Part shown: positions 51,964 through 61,929 of the stretch, piece after piece
Numbering within the stretch: position 1 is the first letter of the stretch
How the letters are laid out: the number at the start of each line of letters is the position of its first letter
From: Pseudo-nitzschia pungens
Taxonomy: Eukaryota > Bacillariophyta > Bacillariophyceae > Bacillariales > Bacillariaceae
Length of the DNA: 64,000 bases
NCBI GenBank assembly: GCA_037355855.1
Contig: CM074766.1
Coordinates: 2,170,001 to 2,234,000, forward strand
Direction of reading: 5' to 3'
The notes under the pieces: model-generated
Told to the model about the DNA's origin: nothing
Database searches by the model: none
Seen by the model: only the letters and a program-made list of their open reading frames with translations
Position numbers and translations under genes: made by a program

Positions 51964-53262
51964 CTACATCAACTCTGTGACCTTTCGACCTTCCCAAGAT
52001 CGCGAACAGTCCATGATTTCCTCGATGTGAGTGCCGACAGTAACTAGCAAGTCGGACAGCAATTCGTCGTCGCCGACGAGTTTCGATCTTAGGATGTTGT
52101 CCAAGCAAATGACATTCATGTGGATTCTCAATATGCGATCTAATTGGAGTTGACATGCTTCGATGTAGTTCCGTTTCTCGGTCTGCGAATTCTGCCTAAA
52201 TATCGGGTCGTAGTTCAATAACGGAAACATCCCTTTGACTTTACCGAGTTGATCGATGCAGGAAAGACACGCATCATGAGCTGAGTCGTTTTCTCCATCC
52301 ACTATCATACTAAGGTAGGACGGAATATCGTTTTTTTCTTGGTCTTCGCCAATTCGTTTGCTTTGTAACAAAACTTCCCTTGCTGCCGATCCCGTTTCTC
52401 GGCAAAGCTTCTTCACTCTGCGTTCCATCAGGAGTTTGGTCGAAATGGGAAAGACGACTAAGGATGAAAAGGATGAAATTATACCACCAATTGCAATGTT
52501 CACGATTCGAAAGACACCAACTTTCCACGATTCCTCTGGTTGCGTTGAATGGAATGATAGGAGGGCCAACCCAGCTGTTATACTCGCCAACAACGCTGAA
52601 TAATGACTTTTAAATCCCCATTTGCAGCTGAAAAACGCAATCCCATACGCCATAAAGATTTGGACCGACCCGAGATACACATCCTGCCACATCGTTTTGC
52701 TTGGAAAAGACAGAGAAATCGCTCCTAACCCCAATCCAATGATACCACCCAGTACAGTACCTACGAAGCGTTGCCAGGACTTTTTGAAAACAGATCCAAG
52801 ATCGGGTGATACCTGCCAGGAAGTTAGAACAGCTGTAATGTAGACCCAAATACCGCTCGGTAGTTTTTGTTCTTTGGGGTCCGGACTCTGACACACCACA
52901 AACAGAGATGCCAGGCTGATTGCTAGAGTTACTCGCATAGAAAATCGCAGATTCTCGTTTATGTTTTTGTCGGCCCACAGCGTCACTCTTACGTTCCATC
53001 TAACAGGTGGTGGTAGTGATGTTGTTGTCTCGGAGCCACCCACAGTGATATTGTTGGCAGTGCAGTGCTTCAAGACATGATCATCATCGCATTCCCCACT
53101 TTCATGATTGCGAATAGAATAGATCACACGTTGTTGTTTTCTAGCATGTTTTCTTCCATCAAGAGGCCCGAAGCCAGTTCGTTTCGCTTCATATAATCCA
53201 TCCTTGTTCGCATCGGTACAACCTGCATTTTTGCTGCATTGTTTTTGATCGCTCATGAGCAT
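51964..53262 (-). CDS. FUSC / aluminium-activated malate transporter-like membrane protein
   Basis: 432 residues in one exon. A hydrophilic N-terminus (about 1-105) precedes six membrane helices: about 108-126 (FSMRVTLAISLASLFVVCQ), 135-150 (LPSGIWVYITAVLTSW), 163-183 (FVGTVLGGIIGLGLGAISL), 194-212 (VYLGSVQIFMAYGIAFFSC), 218-234 (YSALLASITAGLALLSF) and 247-268 (FRIVNIAIGGIISSFSSLVV). The arrangement and the motif RFVGTVLGGIIGLG followed by R-x-x-NIAIG are those of the FUSC-like/ALMT superfamily of anion channels and efflux proteins. The long cytosolic C-terminus is helical. Substrate unknown. The stop at 51964 may be premature: protein-like sequence goes on in another frame to 51701. Confidence 0.75.
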   Translation of the reverse strand: MLMSDQKQCSKNAGCTDANKDGLYEAKRTGFGPLDGRKHARKQQRVIYSIRNHESGECDDDHVLKHCTANNITVGGSETTTSLPPPVRWNVRVTLWADKNINENLRFSMRVTLAISLASLFVVCQSPDPKEQKLPSGIWVYITAVLTSWQVSPDLGSVFKKSWQRFVGTVLGGIIGLGLGAISLSFPSKTMWQDVYLGSVQIFMAYGIAFFSCKWGFKSHYSALLASITAGLALLSFHSTQPEESWKVGVFRIVNIAIGGIISSFSSLVVFPISTKLLMERRVKKLCRETGSAAREVLLQSKRIGEDQEKNDIPSYLSMIVDGENDSAHDACLSCIDQLGKVKGMFPLLNYDPIFRQNSQTEKRNYIEACQLQLDRILRIHMNVICLDNILRSKLVGDDELLSDLLVTVGTHIEEIMDCSRSWEGRKVTELM

Positions 53263-54285
53263 TCTCGGAGATAGCTTTCGTTATCACAGTCTCTTTGTGT
53301 GTATGCATCAGCGACCATTGCCTTCTCTTTGTTGTCAAGAATTTTTAGCATTCAGTTGAAAGTCGCTGAACTTTACCCAGACAGTTCATTGAACATGGTT
53401 GAAACTGAAACAGTGACCAGGAACAAAAATAATACGAAGTAATACTGTAATGAGTCTGGGGGAATTTATCATTTTTCACAAAAGTAGTACGGTAATTAGT
53501 AATTACGTGTACAGTGTACAAGTATTTCAGGAACCAAAATAAACGAGTTGCTCTGTAAAATTACTATTATTGCTTCCCCATTCACATTTCGCTAACTTAC
53601 TTAATAAAATCCCGATTACGAAGAATTTTAAAATAATCATAATAATAATAATGATATTCAATACGTGTACGGGTACGAAGTAAATCTTAATGAATACATT
53701 ATCCAATCAGCCTTCTGATTTGCACTACTGTAATGAATACCGGTACGCAATACAGGATCAGGTCCGCACTCACAATTTTTGTCGAAAGTAAATGTACCTT
53801 GGTCGATAGCGTAAGATCTTACTACTTTGTACTTGTGTTTTAGTTCTGAAGTAAGAGAAACAATATTATTTGTATCCACTACGTGAAGTGGAATAATTGT
53901 TCCAAGGCCGTTCGTATATGGTGTTAAGCAGTTTAATGTTCGAGTTAACTTGACAACTGATATCGTTGCGCGATTGCTCCGCAAGAATCACATGTGTCGC
54001 AGCGTATTCTGCAAATTGCATCCAGGGATCACCCACTGTGTCATACCTCTGTTGCAATACCTCTTTTCTCGATTCTGTCTGATAAAAAATGGCGCTAGCC
54101 GGACCGATAGCGTGGGATGGAGATGAAACGGCGTGGATAGTATGTCTGCGTGTGAGAAAATAGCATCCTTGAACTTTTCTCATTCACGCCATTGGTGCAG
54201 TTGTAGAACCAACTATGTCACTTTCAAACTTCCCTGATCTTGGAAGGATCCTCTGCTGCACCGTAGAACGAAAACGCTATCTCGA
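53263..54285. other. Intergenic; one weak minus-strand ORF
   Basis: The minus-strand frame 54183-53866 (105 codons; GPASAIFYQTESRKEVLQQR, TVGDPWMQFAEYAATHVILA) reads somewhat like protein, but no domain or splice partner was found, so it is not called as a gene. The rest is AT-rich. Confidence 0.35.
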
Positions 54286-56664
54286 TCATTTGCCTTGTTT
54301 GTGCTCCTCCAGCGCCTGTTTCGCGTAGACGGACCATCGTTTAGACGTTTTGATTTGTTTGCCTAGCATCGTTCCCATACCTCTTAGGAGAAATCCACAA
54401 CGAGCCACGAACACTGCAACATCGGGAACCGTAATTAGTGGGTCCATTTCTGTCAACAACTTGAAATATGTTTGCGGCGTCGGACAGTCGTATAATCGTT
54501 TCCCGATCTCGTCTGAGTCGAAAAACAAACCAGCGTATTGGGCCAAGACCCCAGAGTCGTCATTCTTGGTTACGAATCCCAGTTCTCTCATGGCGTCCGC
54601 GATGCGTTCCACTCGTGTGCTGTTAGTTGACGCCGTACCCAACAGAGATTCGGTACCGTCATTGCCCCCTTCTCCTAGAGCCAAGATTACCCTCGCTATT
54701 CCCAGTCTTTCCCGGTCGCTAATCGCCTTGGTTTGACCGTAATCGATCAATCCCAACAGTGCACCTTTTCGACCCAAAATGGTCCCAACCTTCTTCGTGT
54801 TGCTTTGCAATTCTAAAATGTTTCCCGGATGCGGATCCCCCTGAAATACGCCATCTCGCAGCATCTGGTACCCCTGCACGTCTACCAGCAGATCGATTGT
54901 GCTCTGGGCGCGTTTGTATAGACCGAGTAATTGAAGCTTGGTTTTCCACCCACAATCTTTCAGAAGGCTGGCTTCAGTGTTTCCTCTGATGAGTTTTGTC
55001 GATGCTGTTCCGCCGTTTTTCTCCTCTGTCTTGCTTTTCCCCACCTTGTGATCTACTACTCCTTGTAATGGTCTTGTCTGCGACGATGACGACTCGAGTG
55101 CTTTCATTTTATCTGGTCCCAGAATGAGTTCCAGTCGTTTTCGTTCAAGGAGCTGTTTGGATTTCTCGTGCCCAAGAATCTCTGCCAGGTCGGCTTCCAG
55201 GCTGTCCGAGAGTTTCGCCCCATCGAGAAGTTCCATAATGAGCAACTCTTTCCCGCACAGACCGAGGACCGGTTTCGGGACACGAATGGTTTTAGAAAAG
55301 GGACTTTTCAGAATATTGGTTCGAATTGTGGCAAGTGATTCGGCTTCCCTTCGATAATCAAATTCGGACATGATCTGCCGGTAGCATTCGTCAAGGATTG
55401 GTTCCCAACCCTTGAGTGCGACCTTGCATAGCCACCGAAACACCTGGAAATCGTGTCGAAACCGTTCTTCGCTTCCCGGATGCATCACTTTGACGGCAAC
55501 GTCGACTAAGCTTTCATCACAAAAATTGAAGGAGTCAGTAGCTGTGTCGTAAAGCAGCTCTTTCGCGTATTTTCCCTTGATTCTCGCTTTGTGACACTGA
55601 CCGATGCTGGCCGACCCCAGGGCAACCTCGTCGATGTCCTCAAAAACAGTTTCGAAGGAATAGTATACTGGATCGCTCGGGCTACGATTGTCGGTATTGA
55701 GTTGCAACAGACTTTCGTCGATGATTCCCTTGACGTCCTCGATGGGCCACTGGGGGAGCGAATCTTGTGCCTGCACAAAAAGCTCGAGAAACTGTTTTGG
55801 AACAAAATCCGGCCGCGACGACGCTACCTGTATCAGCTTGACGTAGAGCCCCTTGAGATCTAGTGCCACTCCGTACGCGGTAGGGGCGTACCGGTCGTGC
55901 AGTTTCCGATAGACCGCATCTCGTCGTTCCAGTGGTGCCTTGCTGGTTTGGAGCCACCACTTGGTGAATTTGTAGTGAGCTACCATGGGACCACAGCGAT
56001 ACCAAAAGACCGTTGCCCGACGGACTGCCTCGCTTTGGTAGAGACAATGGGCCCTATGGACCAACATAGCGGCGGCTCCAGTCGCCACAAGGACCCTAGG
56101 ATTCCTGGTCGGAATAGTTGTTTTTGCCAGCATCCTTCGTAGATTTCGCCCCCAGAAGAATGGATTTCCTCCCTCTCCTCTGGTTGTTCCAGTAGTCAGT
56201 AGAAATCCTGTGAGAGATAAACCTTGGTGCTTGGGAGAAACAGAATCCGGAGTGCTGGCGCTATTTTCTTGTCGCGGTTCGTCTTTCTGTTGCAACGGTT
56301 TCTGAAACCAAACCGGTGACGACAAGGGGAATCGCTCTTTGCCATTCACGTCCATGTGAACATCCACATTCATGTGCACACCTGTATTGCAATCTCTGGC
56401 AGTTTTCGTTGCTGCTTTAGATCGGAGCTTGATTGTTTTGTTCTTGGGTCCTTCTCCGTAGTTTCCATCATCCCCACGACGATTCAGAAACCTGTGGAGC
56501 AGCGCTGGAAACCCGGATCGGATGGGGGCTCCTCGCGTTTCAGGAAGGGATTCTAGAAAAGCCAACAAATAAAATGGCATGAGGACGATGGCTAGCCTCT
56601 GCCACGGCGGTGACGACAAGGCATTACTTCTTCTTCTTCTTCTTCTTCTTGCCGACGGTCTCAT
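54286..56664 (-). CDS. ABC1/ADCK/UbiB-like atypical kinase
   Basis: 792 residues in one exon. The N-terminus has an (AGA)n-coded Arg run, then a hydrophobic segment (LAIVLMPFYLLAFLESLP) that may be a signal anchor or organelle leader. ABC1 family motifs, in order: LDLKGLYVKLIQVASSRPDF at about 267-286 (the KxGQ box, here KLIQ), LGSASIGQCHKA (nucleotide-loop equivalent of AAAS), VAVKVMHPG (catalytic Lys), EFDYRREA, LLIMELLDG, FQGDPHPGNIL (catalytic loop) and GLIDYGQTK (metal-binding DFG equivalent). The family supports ubiquinone or plastoquinone and prenyl-lipid metabolism as an unorthodox ATPase or kinase. Exact partner and organelle unknown. A Ser/Lys-rich insert of about 50 residues (about 515-565) splits the C-lobe. 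Confidence 0.88.
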   Translation of the reverse strand: MRPSARRRRRRRSNALSSPPWQRLAIVLMPFYLLAFLESLPETRGAPIRSGFPALLHRFLNRRGDDGNYGEGPKNKTIKLRSKAATKTARDCNTGVHMNVDVHMDVNGKERFPLSSPVWFQKPLQQKDEPRQENSASTPDSVSPKHQGLSLTGFLLTTGTTRGEGGNPFFWGRNLRRMLAKTTIPTRNPRVLVATGAAAMLVHRAHCLYQSEAVRRATVFWYRCGPMVAHYKFTKWWLQTSKAPLERRDAVYRKLHDRYAPTAYGVALDLKGLYVKLIQVASSRPDFVPKQFLELFVQAQDSLPQWPIEDVKGIIDESLLQLNTDNRSPSDPVYYSFETVFEDIDEVALGSASIGQCHKARIKGKYAKELLYDTATDSFNFCDESLVDVAVKVMHPGSEERFRHDFQVFRWLCKVALKGWEPILDECYRQIMSEFDYRREAESLATIRTNILKSPFSKTIRVPKPVLGLCGKELLIMELLDGAKLSDSLEADLAEILGHEKSKQLLERKRLELILGPDKMKALESSSSQTRPLQGVVDHKVGKSKTEEKNGGTASTKLIRGNTEASLLKDCGWKTKLQLLGLYKRAQSTIDLLVDVQGYQMLRDGVFQGDPHPGNILELQSNTKKVGTILGRKGALLGLIDYGQTKAISDRERLGIARVILALGEGGNDGTESLLGTASTNSTRVERIADAMRELGFVTKNDDSGVLAQYAGLFFDSDEIGKRLYDCPTPQTYFKLLTEMDPLITVPDVAVFVARCGFLLRGMGTMLGKQIKTSKRWSVYAKQALEEHKQGK

Positions 56665-57041
56665 CGTTTCTTCCTTCCTTCGTTTCCCAAAAGGCCACCA
56701 AAGAATTGCGGTCGATTCTGAATAAGGAGCTAAACGAAAAAACGTGCGAATGGGGTAGTTGTACCAAAACTAATTCCTTGCGACAATGGCTTCGGTTTTG
56801 TATCTCGCCTGGAGGTGTCTTGGAGGTAAAAAACGTTATTGTACTAGCAAACCGGATCAAAGATATATGACTTGACGTGTGTTGTGTCTCTTGTAATCAG
56901 GGTGACAATATTGTTGGCGGATTGTTTTTCCGCTTTCTCATTTCAGCTTCCCGCTTTTCGCTTTCCGACGGTAACTTAATCTTAAAAAAGGTTAATGATT
57001 CATTCATTCCTCCGTTCCTTTTCCGTTGTTTACGGTAATTA
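56665..57041. other. Intergenic, upstream of the ABC1-like gene
   Basis: No gene called. An 86-codon plus-strand frame (56610-56870) begins in the shadow of the ABC1 N-terminus and is not supported. Confidence 0.45.
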
Positions 57042-57132
57042 CTACAAAATTCTTATCAGCTGTCCCCCGGTTCTACGTCCCCGACTACTAATTTCTACTG
57101 AAACCCGGGGACAGCTGATAGGAATTCTGTAG
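57042..57132. mobile_element. MITE-like hairpin element, copy 2
   Basis: 91 bp with inverted ends CTACAAAATTCTTATCAGCT and GTCCCC on the left, mirrored by GGGGAC then AGCTGATAGGAATTCTGTAG on the right. TA flanks both sides (57040-57041 and 57133-57134), as expected for a TA target duplication. Closely related to 1295-1386. Confidence 0.8.
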
Positions 57133-57557
57133 TATTGTTGTGGAACGAATTGTGATCATTGCAACAGTTTTATTTTTTCATCATGATCTGTACCGTACCG
57201 TACCGGTAAGGTTACGGTACCGTGTAAGACGTGGATGAATAGTACGAAGTACTTCGTATTATGTAAAAGGTTCAGGCTATCGACTTATGCCACACGGAAT
57301 AAGGCTTTGTTCGACTCCTTTGATTCAAAAAGCACTTCCAAAAAGCATTGGAAAAAACTACTTCTACCGTATTACGTACTAGTAGTAGGTACGTATATGT
57401 CGTAAGGTTACTCCGAGTAAGGTTAAACCTAACTCCCAGTATAAGGTTTACTAAGATAAGGTTACTCGTACGGTAATTACCGGTACGGTAACTTATGCAG
57501 CGCTATGCGGGACGGAAGAACAAGTCCTGCATCATGGTGGCTGATTGATTTATGTGC
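57133..57557. other. Intergenic simple-sequence region
   Basis: Rich in ACCGTACCGGTAAGGTTACGG motifs (about 57190-57225 and 57475-57490). No gene. Confidence 0.5.
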
Positions 57558-60128
57558 TTATGGCTCAGATGGAACAACAACTGGACGGGGAAGGATGACA
57601 TTGTCCACCACGTGAACGACGCCATTGCAGGCGTAAATGTCGGTTACAGTGATTTCGGGCCAAAACCCAAAGGCGTTTCCGTTGCCCCTCTGGAATTTCC
57701 CGCGATTGTTGCACACTGTTGTGGAATACTCGGGGTCGAAAAACCCTTCACTTCCTACCAGAGTTTCGAGTTCGGTGCCGCACTCTAATTTGTCCTCGTA
57801 ATAAATTGAATCGGCGATGTGGTAGAGAAGAACCCGCGTGAGTTCCCCGAAGGGATCGTCCAAGAGTCCCGATAATTTTTCGATGGCGAGTCTTTCAAAG
57901 GCATCGTTGGTCGGAGCAAAGAATGTGTAGGGGCCATCCTCATCCAAAGCAGCATCGAGACGGGTCATCTGAACGACGTCGCACAAGGTACTCAAGGTTG
58001 GATCAGCACATGCCACTGCGACTGATCGTAACAATAAGGAAGTCGATAAACGATGAAGCGTGAGATGGGAATCGTTCACGAGATCAAACCCCCGGTGAAG
58101 AAAGTGGCATTCCATCCACGAAATCTATCATAGTTTTGTGTCTCCAATCAGACATACCTATTGAAGGCAGCGAACCATTATCGCCGCACCCCCCGAACGG
58201 GGGTCTTGTCACGGGACTGGCAGTGGGCTTTCGAGAGGGCAAGTGAGTCGGTGCTTTCGTTGGAGCAGGAGATGGCAAGTGAGTTGGTGCTCTGGTCGGA
58301 GTTCGAGAGGGCAATTGTGTTGGCGCCATGGTCGGAGGGCGAGTCACTGTGGCTCCGGTTGGCTTAGGAGTCGGAGTCTTGGTCGGACGGTGGGTTGGCT
58401 TTGGTAAGGTCACCTCGCAGAATGATCCCGGTAACATCACGTCATCGACTATGTGAACGTATCCATTGCACGCTTTGACGTCCTCCTTCAGAATGTTCGG
58501 CTACCCGCATGTGTTTGGGGGAAAGTGGCACCCGGTCGTTCCGAAAGGACGATTTCAGACAAAGAGGGATATGAATTGTAAGCGGCTCTTTTTCTATATT
58601 CCATTCAAATATCGGTATTCTGACACAACTGTTGGATGCCGTCGTTCTAAATTGCTTCTTCTCGCTTACGCACAATATTTTCATCGTATCGAAAGTTACA
58701 GGTTCCTCGTTGGGCTTTGTTGCTCCCATTACATTGTCTGTGGTGGGAGGTTGTCATAAGCGTCATTTGTGCAGACTGTCGTAAGTATGTGTATAGATCA
58801 AAACCTCTCGTCTTGAGAGATGGAGATGACATTGAATACTCTCCAGGGTGGATCGGGCGAGATTGCAATCAATCATCTGAAGGAAAGTTGGCAAATTCAG
58901 CTGTATCTTTTGTGCAGATCATTTACTCACGTCTTGCTTGTTTCTCCGGTGGCCATGGTAAGTTCTTCGCCACAATTGAGGTCTCGGAATTTTAGTGGCT
59001 TTTGGTGAGAGATGGTGTGATATAATAGAGTTTCCTTGAGCACTTGGTATCCTAAGTCGCGGAAGAAGTCAATATTTTCAGCTTTTAACAACTCTTGTAC
59101 CGCGTCATCATTAGGAGCAAAGACTGTCCAGGAACCGTCCTCAAATGAATAATCCAACCCCGTGTACCGCAAGGCGTCACACACGAACTCGAAGTCTGTT
59201 GATCCACATGCAAGTTCTGTGATGCTCTTGCATGGATCGACTTCAACGGATCTAGTTTCGAAACCATTCAAATGAAACACAGGGCATCAAAGTAATCACG
59301 CGCGCGCGTGTGTGTGTTTCACATAGAGAGGAGAATAGAGAGGAAGAAAAACGGTGAATTCAATTTCAACTTGGAGAAGAGGCAGTCTCTAGATCGCATC
59401 TCTAAGCATGATATCATTGCGTAAAATAGATGCACGCACTTGGGCAAAAGGACTTCGTTTACAACGTGAATGTTTCCGTTACAAGCTTTCACATCGAACC
59501 GGATGATTTTTGGCTTGCGATCGTCGGAATTACCGGGGCCCTTTTGATATATGTCTTTGCCTTTGCGCTTGCAAATCGTACGTGTGTCCTCTCCGTTGGC
59601 CATGGGCAATAACTTGGAACAACGCTCCTCCAGGTCATCTCTAGAGAGAGCATGACGACGTCCATGTCCACCTCCGTGCTCGTTTCCAGGTTTGTGTGCA
59701 TGCCCGTGCAACAACACAATGTCTTCAAGAGTGCGTAGCTTGATATCATCGATGCTGTCGACACCCAAACGGTCCAGAAGGTTCCGGAAGGCACGGTCCG
59801 TGGGAGCAAACGCCGTCAAAGTTTTGCCTTTATCGTCTAGGTCTGCGTATAGGCCAATCTTTTGGATAGCATTACAAAGGATGCTGAATTCGTCGTCGCC
59901 GCAGGTGATTTGAGCTATACGACGCAATGCGATGCGGGTTCATGTCCGAACAACATGGTCGTGAGGTTCATCTTGCTTACTGGCTGTGCATCAGAGAGAT
60001 TATAACGCACCAACTCTCACTCAACTAGTTGACTCACCCATAGTTTTGCATTTTTTGTTACCACCACCCCGAACGATAGGTACAAAAATTAAGGCCACTG
60101 CAATGAGTCGGGACAGAACGAACAACAT
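57558..60128 (-). CDS. Secreted protein with three FAS1 domains and Pro/Thr linker
   Basis: Six exons were deduced: 60128-60038, 59914-59440, 59251-58931, 58737-58674, 58500-58158 and 58021-57558 (1758 bases, 585 residues), with GT-AG introns of 123, 188, 193, 173 and 136 bp. A signal peptide (about 1-22) lies in exon 1. FAS1-1 (about 26-187): MAQITCGDDEFSILC, LTAFAPTDRAF, a His-rich loop (HGHAHKPGNEHGGGHGRRH), DVKACNGNIHVVNEVLLP. FAS1-2 (about 194-344): SITELACGSTDFEFVC, SWTVFAPNDDAV, DVKACNGYVHIVDDVMLP. A linker with PTHLPSPAPTKAPTHLPSRK repeats (about 350-425) precedes FAS1-3 (about 430-578): IVAVACADPTLSTLC, YTFFAPTNDAFERL, YACNGVVHVVDNVILP. Exon 4 has only 64 bases. Adhesion or matrix role inferred. 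Confidence 0.85.
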
Positions 60129-61203
60129 GACTATCTGTTTTTCCTGTTGAAAGAATTGTGGATGTACCATGCTTTTCCTGTCAATTTCTTGTCAATTCTT
60201 CGGGATTCCAACTTTCATACACGGGATGGATTTCGAGTCAACTAGAGCTTGATCGACAATGAGAAGGTGTCATTCCAGCGAGAGTATCTGGTACCAGTTG
60301 TTGAATCAATACCCAACTACTGCCTCGAAACCTCATCTGATAAATCTGTTGTCATATCGAAACCCATCGAGATAAATCCAAAATGGTCTCATTCAAAACC
60401 AGTTCGGGATACATCGTGCGTGTTGTTCTTTTTCGTGAATTTCACGTGTCAAATAGATGTGATTCGTTTCCTCAATCTACTGGTACAATGAGATGGACGT
60501 AGTTCTTTTTATGATTACTTTTGTTGAATGTTGTTCTATCGTATCATTTTGTTCTTTAGTTGCATCGATGATGATCACCACTGTTTCGAAGACCAAGGTT
60601 TGTTCTCGACCATGTCGTGTTAAGCAGCGAATACAGTACCTTCCGCTGTTTCTGACAAGAGTGAACGAAGGTGGGCGATAAGGGTGAATCGATGTTGTGT
60701 GAAGAAGGAGGCGTTAGGTTTTAACATGCGAATGATGGTTGAACAAAACGAAGTTTTCTTCCGTGACATGCTGGTGTGTTTGCCTTCACTACTGTCCTTA
60801 CTACAACTACTAGTACTAGCTACTGTATTAGTGCGTGCACATACAAGTACTTGCTTATATTGGTGCTAGTAAAGACTCACACATGTCTTCCATTATCGGA
60901 GTGCATTTCAGTGTCTGAGAGTTATAACACCACCCAGGATATCAGAACGTTTCAAAAAGGACTTTAAAGCTTGGGACGCCTTTTTTACCAAGCCATGAAA
61001 GGGTGGATAGTCGGATACTACAAGAAAGACTAACTATGAGCAAATTTGGCACCACACTGTTTTTGTTATTGCTTTTTAGACATTTGACCACACCTTTACA
61101 TTATCACTCTGTTCCTACCGCATCGTGGAGTGAACTTAATTGTAACAATATATTTACTAGTACTACTACACGTACTTCGTCTTATTATGTATAAATAATA
61201 ACT
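60129..61203. other. Intergenic, no gene recognised
   Basis: No supported gene; short plus-strand frames are hydrophobic or Thr/Val-rich without domains. Confidence 0.45.
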
Positions 61204-61640
61204 GCGTTGATATCCGCTCGTCAGCGGTCTTCGGGGAACTTAATCGACTCGTAGATAAACTGTCTCATACTGGTCTGTAAAATAGGGGAAAGCCTTAACA
61301 ATAATAACACGTATATCCCTGGCAAAGGGTGAGTCTACAGTGGACTGTTCAAGGTCTATTGCATACACTTAGGCAATACAAGGCACTTCCCTAGAGGTAC
61401 ATCGGAATCGGTCGTAAGGGAGGGCATGATAGGTGTGTTTATTTTAGAGCATGAAGAAAAGAGTGAATACAGGGAGCTGAGCGCAGCTCAGCTCTGTATC
61501 GTATCGTAACATAGTTCCGATAACTCTATAATAACAGAGCGTTCCGATAACTCGTATAATAACAGAGCTCCGTAGCTCCGGTACTGTATTCTACGGAGTA
61601 GCGTATCGCACGGAGTAGCGTAGCTTCGCTTAATTATTAG
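61204..61640 (-). mobile_element. LTR fragment (minus orientation)
   Basis: On the minus strand this reproduces the right 430 bp of the copia LTR up to its terminus: CGCTACTC, CAGAGCTCTGTTATTATA-like, TGAGCTGCGCTCAGCTC, CATGCCCTCC, GATTCCGATGTACCTCTAGG, CTGACGAGCGGATATCAACG. About 85-90 percent identity, with a local duplication (GTTCCGATAACTC occurs twice). It is the closest relic to the intact element. Confidence 0.8.
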
Positions 61641-61929
61641 CGATCCAATCGTATGCTAGCTCACAATAATGATCTCTTTCCAATAATATTACTTTTTGCA
61701 AATACAGAACTACAGTATGTAAGGATGATGGTCAGTCACTTTAAGGACCATTATGCGCACTGATTGCTAAAAAGTCAATAACCCGTCCCCCTCCCAAACC
61801 CCCTGACTGGTTGAGCGTCTTCCGTTTCAATGTCGCCCTGCGAAGAACTAGTACTACTAGACAGCAAGAAACCAGCAACGGTTCGCTGATAGAAATTCCC
61901 CAACAAAACATAATGATCCGTCGCAAGCG
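61641..61929. other. Short intergenic stretch
   Basis: No gene; 3' flank of the FAS1 gene that ends at 61930. Confidence 0.5.
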
